Shown here: positions 9,150 to 18,685 of the stretch, one piece after another | Layout: every line of letters begins with the position of its first letter | How positions within the stretch are numbered: position 1 is the first letter of the stretch | Source of the DNA: Nothopassalora personata | Taxonomy: Eukaryota > Ascomycota > Dothideomycetes > Mycosphaerellales > Mycosphaerellaceae | NCBI GenBank assembly: GCA_033816765.1 | Contig: CM066292.1 | Coordinates: forward strand, 2,666,001 to 2,730,000 | DNA: 64,000 nt | Direction of reading: 5' to 3' | Translations under genes and position numbers: made by a program | The notes under the pieces: generated by a model | What the model saw: the letters and a program-made list of their open reading frames with translations, nothing else | Databases searched by the model: none | What the model was told of the DNA's origin: nothing

Positions 9150-9950
9150 TTAATTTCCAGCATATATCGATTCCTCTAGCCAGGACAAGATCTCTCGATT
9201 GACTTTCTTGGGTTCATCCTGGAAAGCCCCATGCCCCCATGCGGCAGCGTCACCAACCTCGTCGGATTCGGGAATATGCTCGGGATGCCATCAAGGAACT
9301 TCGGAACGAAGTAGTCGTCTGCCACATCCCACAATATCAGCGTCAGCACTGGTAAAGTGATGTTCTGAAAAGGGAGGGGCGTTCATAAGGAGGAACTGGG
9401 TAGTGTTGCTTGTATTATGCCATCATCACATTTATTGGGAAGCCGTGAGGTGGCCTTGGCCCTCCTTGCGACGGGTGGGGTCCCTAATGGACGCCGTCTT
9501 TCTCTTCCACTTCTTTGTCGTTGCTAGCTAACCTTGTACTGCATAAGGTGGAGTGTATACTCAGATGCCTTCTGTTGCTCGGGTTCGAAGTTTAAGGGAT
9601 ATTGGAGCCGGAGCATTCATCAGAATCATTCCCTTGACCATGTCTGGCATAGAGAGTGCGAGAAGCTGTACCTGCCGCTCGTGCGAAGTCATGGCAGCCG
9701 ATGAGAACTTTGCGGGTCCCGAAGTGCTTGATGACGGTGACAAAGGTCTGCCACCACCTTCGATAGCTGATATACTTCGTCATTATTGTCAGGAATATCG
9801 CTGGGAGGAAAGCCACGTGAGGTCGGAGTTACGACAATGTACGGTTTAGCAAATTCAGGGACATGTACGTAGAATGTCTCCGAATTTACATCAGCAAATC
9901 TGTGAAGCAGGAACAGTAGAGGACCATCTCCACGACGCTGAACCGGTCGC
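9150..9950 (-). pseudogene. Alpha/beta-hydrolase (epoxide hydrolase/dehalogenase-like), decayed
   Basis: Minus-strand relic in several frames. From the upstream end: GDGPLLFLLHRFADVNSETF, FAKPYIVVTPTSRGFPPSDI, TVIKHFGTRKVLIGCHD, then in another frame LALSMPDMVKGMILMNAP, later PVLTLILWDVADDYFVPKF, and finally AAWGHGAFQDEPKKVNREIL to a TAA at 9150-9152. This is the order of an alpha/beta-hydrolase-fold enzyme: oxyanion-hole strand, nucleophile region, late acid, and catalytic His in the GHGAFQ region. The frame changes at least three times, so no complete enzyme is possible. It sits 60 bp beyond the right end of the Tc1-like transposon. Confidence 0.65.
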
Positions 9951-10497
9951 AGGGTCCACTCACAAGATCGACAGTGGGGTCGACAAAAGTGCTTGCACTC
10001 TCTTTGCTTCTAACACCTTGCAACGGCGACGGCAGACTGCCGAAACTTGAATGATCTAACGCGCTATGCCATTGCGCGTTGGCTAATCCTGTTTTGCCGC
10101 GATCCGTGCTCGCAGAGAGCATATACAGCCCCAGCGCATTTTGACATACGCGAGTAAGTACGAGAACCACGCACAGGGTCGAGATTTCAGAGAAATGCAG
10201 GGCTTACACGCTGGACGACAAGGTTGTAACATGGATCCTTCTGTGGTTGCCAATGTATATTGAGGTATAGTAACAGTCAGACTCAGGCACCGAGGGCATG
10301 TCGCAATGCAGATCGTTCGGTGCAAGAGGTGATTATGCTTCGTGGCTAACAGCAAGATTTCGCGGCCGTGAGTTGACAATTGCCGAATGGGGATTGTTCA
10401 GTAGAAGTCTTCCCCATCTGCCGCACGGTCCCCCCTGCTGCACACCTCCCAATGCATTCTAGCTCATTTCAGTCGCAATCTTTCGCAACACACCACT
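9951..10497. other. Intergenic, no gene recognised
   Basis: Short frames only. It may hold further degraded 5' parts of the hydrolase relic on the minus strand, but I cannot support any specific exon. The right end abuts the pogo/Fot1-like element. Confidence 0.3.
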
Positions 10498-10961
10498 ATG
10501 GCTACAGACGACCAATATAAGCTCGTAATAGCTTATTTAAGAGCGTAGGAGAAGCCGAATATTACACAAACAGCTAGGTCCTTTAGGGTTAAGCGTACTA
10601 AACTTAGTAAGCTCTAGAACAACAAGTAAGGAACGAAGTAGCAGCAATATAAAGAACAGCGATTATTAAGCTATACACAAGAGGAGGAGCTATATAGATA
10701 CATTAATACCCTTATAGAGCTAGCTCTACTACCTACGCTAATAATAACACGTAACTTCGTACGCGAGCTCTACGGTACTAAGCCTAGCAAGAACTAGGTT
10801 GCTAGGTTTAGAAATAGGTAGTCTTATACCTTAGATGTAGCCTATCTTAGAGCATTAGATAAGGCCCGGAAAAAGGCTGATAGGTACGTCTCCTACGCCT
10901 AGTACTATTTACTACTTAAAGGGATAGTAAGGAAGTATAATATTTAGCCTAAGAACATTAC
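10498..10961 (+). pseudogene. pogo/Fot1-like transposase, N-terminal part
   Basis: The ATG at 10498 begins MATDDQYKLVIAYLRA. It is followed by an HTH_psq-like region (KPNITQTARSFRVKRTKLSK) and a CENP-B/Tc5-type DNA-binding segment (YTQEEELYRYINTLIELALL, ITRNFVRELYGTKPSKN). Gln and Trp positions are repeatedly TAG or TAA. It ends exactly at the ATTAC duplication of the chromovirus. Confidence 0.75.
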
Positions 10962-11167
10962 TGTCACGGCCGCTCCGCAAGTGAAGGATTTGGGATGGAT
11001 CACGTGACCTCAGAGCACGTGACCAGGATGACTCAGCCCGGCCCGAAGCCGACCCGCGACACCTCGGCCCTTAAGTATAGGCCTCGACCTTAGAACCTAC
11101 TTCTCTCTTTAGCTATCGACTTTGTTAATACTACACCCCTGCACTCTCGCACTGTAGCCTCGTGACA
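10962..11167 (+). repeat. 5' LTR of the chromovirus
   Basis: 206 bp, same sequence as 17896-18101. It contains two CACGTGA motifs and a TTAAGTATAGG box that could serve as promoter. The sequence right after it (CTTCGATAGCTCGCC) does not start with the TGG of a usual tRNA 3'-end primer site. Confidence 0.95.
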
Positions 11168-11326
11168 CTTCGATAGCTCGCCAACAAGGACGCTGCCACA
11201 TTCAGCGCCGCTCAGCTCAAAAATCGCGACATCGCGACTCCTCGAAATCCCCGACTCGCACTAGCGCAAAGATAGCGCAGTGCTCTCTCTTTCCCCGAGT
11301 CGCCAGAAAGGCGCACGTCGGCCAGC

Positions 11327-13399
11327 ATGGCCAGACTAAATCAACCTGGCGGCGGCGCCGATACTCAACGTGTCGAGCGCCGTTCGCGACTGACTCGAAA
11401 CTCAGAACTCTTCACGCGATCCGATCAGCACACCCAGTCCGATGACTCCGTTGCGATAGATCCCTACACCAAATACGCCGAACAGGAACGAGCGATTCTC
11501 GATGAACTTCCCGAGGATGAGGAGGAAGAGGCATCACAAATCCCAGACACATTCAACCTCGCAGCATTGATACACGAGAGTGATGTTGATAGCCACATGA
11601 ACGACGACGGCACGAAGGATACCTCACGAAAGGACTTTGCCGTTGATTGGACAGACACACAAGGTCGCTCGGGCACCTACCGCATCCCACTCGAACAGCT
11701 GCAGTCACTCGATGCGACCCAGCTTCACGAACACGTCAAGAGCCAACCACAAGCCATCTCGTACGCACTTCGTAAGCTCGAGGCCGATCACCGCCAAGCC
11801 ATCCTGGATGGGGCGGCGCTGTTCGATGCCAATGAGCTGAACAAGAAGAAGTTCGAGGAGGTCTTCACAGAACTTCAGCACACTGCGAAATCTGAACACG
11901 AGTTGAGGCAGGAAGCCGACACCTGGTATAACAACACTAAGGCTGCTGAGAAAGAGGTCGACGCGCTTAAGGACAAAGTCAAGGAACTAGACTCTCTAGT
12001 TCCTGACGACACCGCACCTACCGCTACCGATATAGCAGGTCTTCAACAAACCATTCAGAAACTCAAGCAGGACCTTGAGGACGCCAAGCGCGGTCGTCCT
12101 GCTGAGAAGCCCAAGGAACGCTCCGCCCGTGAACTCTCTTTGTCTCGACGTCGCCGCGGCGACAAGTCTGCCGACAATCCTGAGAAGCCTACTGAGGAGG
12201 CTGAAAAGGAGTCTGCACCTAGCAAGGAGCGCAAGGAGCGCAGCAATCCTTACGACTCCGACTCATCCGATTCATCTTCCTCCGACTCCGACTCCGACTC
12301 AGAATCCGACTACGACGCACGCCCTCAGCGCAAGAGCAAGAGCAAGGGCAAGAGCAAGAAGAAGGGTGAAGACGAGGACTTCGAAGTCATTCCCCTCGAC
12401 TCAGTCGATGTCGTGCGTTACGATCCCACCATGACAGAAGACTTCAAGACAAATAGCCGTGTCGACATGCCTAAGCCCAAGTTCTCAGGAGAAAACTACG
12501 GCAAGGACTCACCAAGCCTGGATGAATGGACAATCCAGGTGGGTAACAAGTTCTCTGTATCCGTCTTCAAGGACGTTCCGTCCGCCTTGCGCTTCCTGCA
12601 GGAGTGCACCACTGGTCTAGCACAGCAGATGTTGCGAAACCACATCCCTCAGAAGATCGTCTTCGGCAGACAGACCACTAGCAAGCAGTTCACGTCTGTA
12701 CGCAAAGCACTCAAATTCCTCAACAAGAACTTCGGCGACTACGACCCAGAAGGAACGGCTCGCAACAACATGGACGCACTCAAGATGAACGACTCAGACA
12801 AGTTCTCCGTATTCTACGCGAAGTATCAGAAGGAGCGCGCGCGCCTACCACCTGCTACGAGCCGTAAGCAAGAGGCACAGGAACTCAAGAAGAAGCTTAG
12901 CTTCAAATACCGCAACCGCCTGGTAGGACTGCCAGAGTTTAAGACCGCCGAGAGTCTGGCGGCACAGTGCTACCGACTGGAGAGTGAGATGGCTCAGCTT
13001 GATATCGACCTGCCACGAAAGGTCAACGACAACAAGGACAACAAGAAGCCACCTGGCAAGCCCTCGGGCGCCGCACCAGGTGCAACTCCGCCAACTGTCG
13101 GCCAGGTGACACCGCCAGCAATCCCTGCTGATGTGAATGCACCACTCGGTCGCTCCCCACACACCAACCAGGCGTTGCTTCCATGGAAGGACCGACCTGA
13201 GCAATACAAGAACCTCGCACCACTCACTCAGGATCAGCGTACCCAGATCATCGCGAGTGGTGGTTGCCTACGCTGCCGCGGCACCGGACACGCGTCTGGA
13301 GCTGCCGGCTGTCCACTCGACCCGTACGAGCGACCCAAGCGCAAAACTGCTAACAACGGCATGACTGCTGCTGCAGCACCACCGGCGGAAAACGCCTAG
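11327..13399 (+). CDS. gag: Gag capsid protein of the chromovirus
   Basis: 690-aa open frame starting at the first good ATG after the 5' LTR (MARLNQPGGG). It would form the cytoplasmic virus-like particle. It contains an acidic N-terminal part, a predicted coiled coil around residues 180-250, a low-complexity Ser/Asp and Lys/Arg stretch (about 300-350), the Ty3-type gag core (about 380-560), and near the C-terminus a zinc-knuckle-like motif CLRCRGTGHASGAAGC. That spacing is CX2CX4HX6C, two residues longer than the classical CCHC. The pol frame is offset by -1 and is already open from 13354, overlapping the gag end by 46 bp, so -1 frameshifting is possible. No textbook slippery heptamer was seen. 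Confidence 0.9.
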   Translation: MARLNQPGGGADTQRVERRSRLTRNSELFTRSDQHTQSDDSVAIDPYTKYAEQERAILDELPEDEEEEASQIPDTFNLAALIHESDVDSHMNDDGTKDTSRKDFAVDWTDTQGRSGTYRIPLEQLQSLDATQLHEHVKSQPQAISYALRKLEADHRQAILDGAALFDANELNKKKFEEVFTELQHTAKSEHELRQEADTWYNNTKAAEKEVDALKDKVKELDSLVPDDTAPTATDIAGLQQTIQKLKQDLEDAKRGRPAEKPKERSARELSLSRRRRGDKSADNPEKPTEEAEKESAPSKERKERSNPYDSDSSDSSSSDSDSDSESDYDARPQRKSKSKGKSKKKGEDEDFEVIPLDSVDVVRYDPTMTEDFKTNSRVDMPKPKFSGENYGKDSPSLDEWTIQVGNKFSVSVFKDVPSALRFLQECTTGLAQQMLRNHIPQKIVFGRQTTSKQFTSVRKALKFLNKNFGDYDPEGTARNNMDALKMNDSDKFSVFYAKYQKERARLPPATSRKQEAQELKKKLSFKYRNRLVGLPEFKTAESLAAQCYRLESEMAQLDIDLPRKVNDNKDNKKPPGKPSGAAPGATPPTVGQVTPPAIPADVNAPLGRSPHTNQALLPWKDRPEQYKNLAPLTQDQRTQIIASGGCLRCRGTGHASGAAGCPLDPYERPKRKTANNGMTAAAAPPAENA

Positions 13400-13440
13400 G
13401 CCATCTTCTGAGCGCAACAGATGATGGTCCGACACAGGAA

Positions 13441-16400
13441 GTGTCACATCAGCACGAACACCATCCCCCACACGAACATGAACATCACGAAATGAGAACA
13501 GTACAGGCATTTTCCTTGCAAGCCCGAACGAACACGCCCTCCTCCATAGAAGTAGATAAAGGACCCGAAGTCTCACATCACTTTGTGGTGGAGGGTAGGG
13601 CAAATGGAATACATGCATATACTTTTCTTGATGATGGTGCCAATTCTGAACTCGTGAACACTTCCTACGCGCACAAACACAAATTTCCCTTGTATGATAT
13701 CGAACCCTTCACACTAGGCCTGGGTGATGGCTCTCAAGCACCTACTATCATCACCAAAGCCACGAATATCGAGTTGAACCTCCAAGGCCATATCGAAGTC
13801 GTCAAATGCTTGGTAACCGACACCTGCTACGACATCGTCCTTGGCCTTGGGTGGCATGCAAAGCACAGCCCACACAAGGACTGGAAACGAAGCGTGCTCA
13901 CCTTCAGCGACGACGGATGCCAAGGGCATTCACTTTACAAGAACGTCAACCTGCCAGTCGTGCTCCCTGCCTCCGAACCACCTCCGACGCCGGACCCCGA
14001 CTACGACAGCCTTGAGCGGCCAGACATCAGTGACATATCGGCCTCCTCACCTGTCGAAGTCGGCGCCGAACGAGTCGAGCGCGGACGCAAGCACGACCCA
14101 GTTGACATTGAGCAAACCAGCCTCTACGAGTTGCAAAAGCTGTGCCGCACAAGAGGCGCGGAAGTGCACACCATGTGGGTCAACCCACGCGAAACGCACG
14201 CGTCGAAGAGCGCAGCAGATCCAGTCACCGCTCAGGCATTGGGTCTGCATGCTATGACAGCACGGAAAGTCATGGGCGGCAATGCCGCCTTTGCATGCGC
14301 TATGTATGTCGAAGACGACTACCGCAGGACGCTACGCCGCCGGCAGGAACACCAAGCGGAAGTCTACGCCATGAGCGCAGCAGATTATGATGTCTTCATG
14401 GAGAAACTGCATCGCAAGGAGAAGGAGGCTGATATAACAAAGTTGCCAGCACACTATCAGCACAGAAAGGACCTCTTCTCCAAGAAAGAATCCAGCAAAC
14501 TGCCTCCGCACAGGCCTGGCCTAGACCATGAGATCAAGCTGAAGAAGGACGCTAGGCCACCTTTCAAGAGGCCGTACCCTATCTCCAACAGGGAGTCTGA
14601 AGTGGTGAAAGCGTGGGTGGATGACCAGCTTGAGAAAGGCAACATCCAGCGCAGCAACTCACCAGCAGCGTCACCAGTCATCATCGTGAGGAAGCCAGGA
14701 GGCGGCCTGCGCGTGTGCATTGATTATCGCGCTCTGAACGCGATCACAGTCAAGTCCAGGTACCCCATTCCACTCATCCAAGATACCCTCAATCGGATCA
14801 GTGGCAAGAAGTACTTCACAAAACTGGATGTCATCGCGGCGTTCAATCGACTACGCATCGCTGAAGGGGATGAATGGAAAACTGCCTTCACAACGCGATA
14901 TGGCCAGTTTGAATGCTTAGTAATGCCGTTTGGACTCTGCAACGCCCCTGGGACCTTTCAGTCATACATCAACGACGCCCTTCGAGAATACCTTGACGAC
15001 TTTACCTCGGCGTACCTCGACGATGCCCTGATCTTCAGCGATACTCTGGAAGAACACATCGTGCACGTGGACAAGGTGATGGCCAAGCTTCAGGCAGCTG
15101 GTCTCCAGCTCGATATCGACAAGTGCGAGTTCCACGTTCAGGAGACCAAATACCTCGGACTGGTCATTGGAGCCGAGGGTATTAAGATGGACAAGGAGAA
15201 GATTGTAGCCATCCAAGAGTGGGAGACGCCACGCAACCCAACCGATATCCTGTCATTCCTAGGCTTCTGCAACTTCTACCGCAGGTTCATTCGCAACTAT
15301 TCAGGCATCGCTTATCCCATGACACAGTTGACAAAGAAAGATGTGCCATGGCTGTGGGATGACACCTGCCAAACAGCCTTCGACTGCATGAAGCAGGCGT
15401 TTGCTGAAGAGGACATAGTGCTCGCTCACTTCGTGCCAGGACGCGAAACTAAGCTCGAAACTGATGCCTCAGATTTCGTCACTGCAGCAGTCCTGTCACA
15501 GAAGGGTGAGGATGGCGTATGGCGTCCTGTCGCATTCATGTCTAAGAAGATGTCACCCCAGGAGTGCAACTACGACATCTACGACAAGGAGCTCCTTGCC
15601 ATTGTCAAAGCCTTTGAAGAATGGAAGCCTGAGCTAATTTCAGGGGACATCGACGGGGATAGCGAGGATACCGACTTCGAGAACCTCACTGATGAGAGTG
15701 GCAAGCCTATTCTCGTGTATTCAGATCACAAGAATCTCGAATGGTTCACAAGCACGAAAGTGCTCAACCGCAGACAGGCCCGCTGGTCCGAGTTCTTGTC
15801 ACAGTTCTACTTCAAGATCGTCTACATCCCTGGCAAGACCAACATCAAGCCTGACACGCTGACTCGTCGACCGCAAGATGTGCCTGCCAGCGATGAGGAC
15901 CCGCGCCGACAACATCAAGAGCAAACCCTGCTGCCCGAGCACAGGTTTCTCAACATTTCACCTATGAAGATCCGCCCCGAAGGCAATGACCTTATGACAG
16001 AAATTCGCACTGCTTATGGTGCACCAGAAATGCAACAGGCCCTACGAGAGCTGGATGCCGGAGAACCTTGTGGACTGCTACGTCGTCACCGTATGGACGA
16101 CAGCGACGCAGTCGCTATAGGCGGCCTGATCTACATGAAGAATAGGTACGGCGGATACAACGTGTTCGTGCCTGATGCTCCGGATCTGCGCTTCGAGGTG
16201 TTCAAGGCCTATCACAGCACCCCTTCTGCAGGGCATCCAGGTCGAGCAAAGACCTTCGAACTGATTACGCGCGATTTCATCTGGCCCGGCCTCTCGCAGT
16301 ACGTCCGCAACAAGGTCTTTAAGTGCCACGAATGCCGCTCGTCCAAGCCTTCGCAGACCCAATACCCAGGCCTGCTGAAGCCCCTGCCTATTCCTTTTGA

Positions 16401-18027
16401 GTTATGGGACGAGATTGCTATGGACTTCGTAGTGGGACTGCCAGAGAGCACCGACTGCAATGGCGTCACATACACTAACGCTCTCACAATCACGGATCGC
16501 ACAGGCAAAGGTTGTCACATGATCCCCGTCAAGGAGATGACGGCTGAGTACATCGCCGAAGTCTTCGTGCGAGACTACTACCGCCTGCATGGTGCGCCGC
16601 TATCCATTGTCACCGATCGAGGGAGCCAGTGGCTGTCAGCTTTCTGGCAGCGCTTCTGCGAACTAGTCGGCATAGACCACAAGCTGTCTACAGCCTTCCA
16701 CCCTGAGACGGATGGGCAGTCTGAGAACACTAACAAGGAAATGGAGAAGTATCTCCGCGTCTTTATCGACTACGCACAAGGAGATTGGGTGCAGTGGCTA
16801 CCCCTTGCGGAGTTTGCGAAGAACAACCACGCTACTGAAGCCACTGGTGTGTCGCCTTTCTTCGCTGAGCGAGGCCGCAATCCTCGCACAGGTAACTTTA
16901 ACGGCGATACACTGCCTAAGCGCCTCATGCCGACCAAGCAACGTCTGAGCGCTGAGGGAGCAGAGCGGTTCGCCCAGCAAATGAAGGACCTCCACGCACA
17001 TCTCCATGAATGCTTGCGTTACGACCAAGCCCTGCAAGCTGATAATGCCAACATGCACCGCACGGTGCCGCCACGATACGAGCCAGGCGACCATGTCTAC
17101 ATCAACACCAAGAACTGGAAGTCATCACGCCCAGCGAAGAAGCTCGACGTCAAGTGGTTTGGACCAGTGACTGTCACTACCGCACTCGGTGAGAATGCTT
17201 ACAGTGTTGCCCTTCCAGATAAGATCCGCGTACACAACTCTTTCCACTCAAATCTCCTCAGACTCGCAGATCCGGAAGATGATGCGAGGCCGCCACCGAT
17301 CGAAGTCACGGACGAGACCGGCAACACGTTCAAGACCTGGGAGGTTGAGCGTATCCTGGACTCCAAACCGAAGGGCAGAGGCATTACCATGCTAGTGAAA
17401 TGGAAAGGTTACTTGGACAGTGAGTCTACTTGGGAGCCCGCGAGCGTAGTGTGCAAAGATGCACCGAAGGCAGTCGCAGACTTCAAGCATAACAACCCAA
17501 CCAAGTCCATACCGGTCAACTTTCATCCGCCACCTGGTTGGATCCCAAATGAAACGTTGCGCGATATGAGACCTGAAGCAGATGTACACATTATGGATCT
17601 GGCACCTCAGGTAACCACAGTAGCACGACCGCCCTCTGTCGGCACCGGTGCTGTGGCTCTTCCTGTTGGTGACCACACGCCTTCTAATGTTGCTGTGGGC
17701 AATAGCGAAGGGGTTTCGGTGCCTGCTTCTAATGCAACGACGGATACAACGTCGACGGACGAAGCAATCGAGGCCGCTCAGATGGAGCTGCTTGATGAAA
17801 CGGATGGTATGGAGGATGATGAAGCCTTCGCATATGCACTAAGGAAGATTCAAGGTCACACGCTTCGAGACGAAGGTGTTTTGAGGGGGGGGTGGTGTCA
17901 CGGCCGCTCCGCAAGTGAAGGATTTGGGATGGATCACGTGACCTCAGAGCACGTGACCAGGATGACTCAGCCCGGCCCGAAGCCGACCCGCGACACCTCG
18001 GCCCTTAAGTATAGGCCTCGACCTTAG
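13441..18027 (+). CDS. pol: Pol polyprotein of the chromovirus (PR-RT-RH-IN-chromodomain)
   Basis: Long open frame of about 1528 aa, open from 13354; the true N-terminus depends on how pol is expressed. Residues are counted from 13441. A retropepsin-like region near 62 has FLDDGANSELV, with DDG instead of the usual DTG/DSG. Reverse transcriptase has YLDDALIF near 525. RNase H shows ETDASDF near 673. The integrase has a zinc-binding HHCC region (HPGRAKT to CHECRSSK, about 930-980) and a DDE core with AMDFVVG, VTDRGSQW and HPETDGQSEN. A C-terminal chromodomain lies at about 1300-1345 (WEVERILDSKPKGR, LVKWKGYLDSESTWEP). Chromodomain integrases are known to steer insertion to heterochromatin, which fits its location in a decayed transposon. 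The frame runs into the 3' LTR before stopping. Confidence 0.93.
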   Translation: MSHQHEHHPPHEHEHHEMRTVQAFSLQARTNTPSSIEVDKGPEVSHHFVVEGRANGIHAYTFLDDGANSELVNTSYAHKHKFPLYDIEPFTLGLGDGSQAPTIITKATNIELNLQGHIEVVKCLVTDTCYDIVLGLGWHAKHSPHKDWKRSVLTFSDDGCQGHSLYKNVNLPVVLPASEPPPTPDPDYDSLERPDISDISASSPVEVGAERVERGRKHDPVDIEQTSLYELQKLCRTRGAEVHTMWVNPRETHASKSAADPVTAQALGLHAMTARKVMGGNAAFACAMYVEDDYRRTLRRRQEHQAEVYAMSAADYDVFMEKLHRKEKEADITKLPAHYQHRKDLFSKKESSKLPPHRPGLDHEIKLKKDARPPFKRPYPISNRESEVVKAWVDDQLEKGNIQRSNSPAASPVIIVRKPGGGLRVCIDYRALNAITVKSRYPIPLIQDTLNRISGKKYFTKLDVIAAFNRLRIAEGDEWKTAFTTRYGQFECLVMPFGLCNAPGTFQSYINDALREYLDDFTSAYLDDALIFSDTLEEHIVHVDKVMAKLQAAGLQLDIDKCEFHVQETKYLGLVIGAEGIKMDKEKIVAIQEWETPRNPTDILSFLGFCNFYRRFIRNYSGIAYPMTQLTKKDVPWLWDDTCQTAFDCMKQAFAEEDIVLAHFVPGRETKLETDASDFVTAAVLSQKGEDGVWRPVAFMSKKMSPQECNYDIYDKELLAIVKAFEEWKPELISGDIDGDSEDTDFENLTDESGKPILVYSDHKNLEWFTSTKVLNRRQARWSEFLSQFYFKIVYIPGKTNIKPDTLTRRPQDVPASDEDPRRQHQEQTLLPEHRFLNISPMKIRPEGNDLMTEIRTAYGAPEMQQALRELDAGEPCGLLRRHRMDDSDAVAIGGLIYMKNRYGGYNVFVPDAPDLRFEVFKAYHSTPSAGHPGRAKTFELITRDFIWPGLSQYVRNKVFKCHECRSSKPSQTQYPGLLKPLPIPFELWDEIAMDFVVGLPESTDCNGVTYTNALTITDRTGKGCHMIPVKEMTAEYIAEVFVRDYYRLHGAPLSIVTDRGSQWLSAFWQRFCELVGIDHKLSTAFHPETDGQSENTNKEMEKYLRVFIDYAQGDWVQWLPLAEFAKNNHATEATGVSPFFAERGRNPRTGNFNGDTLPKRLMPTKQRLSAEGAERFAQQMKDLHAHLHECLRYDQALQADNANMHRTVPPRYEPGDHVYINTKNWKSSRPAKKLDVKWFGPVTVTTALGENAYSVALPDKIRVHNSFHSNLLRLADPEDDARPPPIEVTDETGNTFKTWEVERILDSKPKGRGITMLVKWKGYLDSESTWEPASVVCKDAPKAVADFKHNNPTKSIPVNFHPPPGWIPNETLRDMRPEADVHIMDLAPQVTTVARPPSVGTGAVALPVGDHTPSNVAVGNSEGVSVPASNATTDTTSTDEAIEAAQMELLDETDGMEDDEAFAYALRKIQGHTLRDEGVLRGGWCHGRSASEGFGMDHVTSEHVTRMTQPGPKPTRDTSALKYRPRP
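17883..17895 (+). other. Polypurine tract of the chromovirus
   Basis: A G-rich run directly before the 3' LTR, the position of the plus-strand primer in LTR retrotransposons. Confidence 0.7.
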
Positions 18028-18101
18028 AACCTACTTCTCTCTTTAGCTATCGACTTTGTTAATACTACACCCCTGCACTCTCGCACTGTAGCCTCGTGAC
18101 A
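17896..18101 (+). repeat. 3' LTR of the chromovirus
   Basis: 206 bp, same sequence as the 5' LTR by eye. Followed by the ATTAC target duplication at 18102-18106, after which the pogo/Fot1 frame resumes. Confidence 0.95.
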
Positions 18102-18685
18102 ATTACTAACATAGATAAGAAGGGCTTTATAATTAGGGTATTATCTAAGGCTAAGAGGATATTTACTAAGAACGTAGCTAAGTAAGGCAAGCTAATAGGA
18201 CACCTTTAAGACGGTAACAGAGAGTAGGTTACTTGTATAGTAGCTAGAATAGCTAATAAGACAAGCCTACTACCTTACCTTATCTACAAGGCTATATCTA
18301 GCAATCTACAAGACACCTAGGTTAATAATATAGATCCTAAGCAACATACAGCCTTCTTTACGAGCTTACCTTCTAGCTAGACTAATAATGAGCTAGGTTA
18401 TTAGTAGCTTATAAAGGTATATAACAGACATACTAAAAAGAAGGCTCGTAATAGCCGTAACTAGAGGCTCCTAATAGTTAATAGCTATAGCTTATACCTT
18501 ACTATAAAATTTATCGATTAGGCTCTAAAGTACAAGATAATAGTAGGTGTGTATCTACCTTATTCGACATATAGGCTATAGCCACTAGATATAAGCGTAT
18601 TTGCTGCCCTTACGTCTTAATATTCGACAGCCTTGAATAACTAGCTACACCGCTCTAGCGCTATCTAAGGTATTACGAAGAGGGC
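18102..18685 (+). pseudogene. pogo/Fot1-like transposase, catalytic part
   Basis: Continues the transposase after the chromovirus: NIDKKGFIIRVL, GKLIGHL, NNIDPKQHTAFFTSL, TNNELGY, then LLIVNSYSLYLTIKFID around 18473-18520. Fot1-type enzymes usually have an acidic DGH-type motif at the last site; here the Asp is Asn and His residues are Tyr, changes that C-to-T or G-to-A transitions would produce. Many Trp and Gln positions are stops. It ends at the AGGGC duplication of the second nested element. Confidence 0.75.

Larger units (their letters stand above)
10962..18101 (+). mobile_element. Complete Ty3/gypsy chromovirus LTR retrotransposon
   Basis: 7140-bp element inserted into the pogo/Fot1 relic. 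It has 206-bp LTRs at both ends (10962-11167 and 17896-18101, identical by eye), TGTCAC...GTGACA termini, and a perfect 5-bp target duplication ATTAC (10957-10961 and 18102-18106). It carries a gag gene and a long pol gene with protease, reverse transcriptase, RNase H, integrase and a C-terminal chromodomain, without internal stops. Identical LTRs and open genes indicate a recent insertion that may still be mobile. The GC-rich, undamaged sequence contrasts sharply with the decayed host element. Confidence 0.95.

Noticed and set aside
9570..9600. GGTTCGAAG as a tRNA B box
   Set aside because: No A box, acceptor stem or cloverleaf can be formed around it; it lies inside the hydrolase relic.
10441..10497. 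Terminal inverted repeat of the pogo/Fot1 element
   Set aside because: Sequence left of the ATG resembles part of 22030-22060, but in direct orientation only; no inverted pair could be established.
13381..13399. GGAAAAC near the gag stop as a -1 slippery heptamer
   Set aside because: In the gag frame it does not satisfy the X XXY YYZ rule, so the tRNAs could not re-pair properly after slipping.
11464..18000. Numerous antisense and alternative-frame open frames over gag and pol
   Set aside because: They are shadows of the high-GC retrotransposon coding sequence, with no motifs.
17896..18027. C-terminal extension of Pol into the 3' LTR as a functional domain
   Set aside because: The last about 44 residues are encoded by LTR sequence whose constraint is regulatory; this is ordinary read-through to the first stop.
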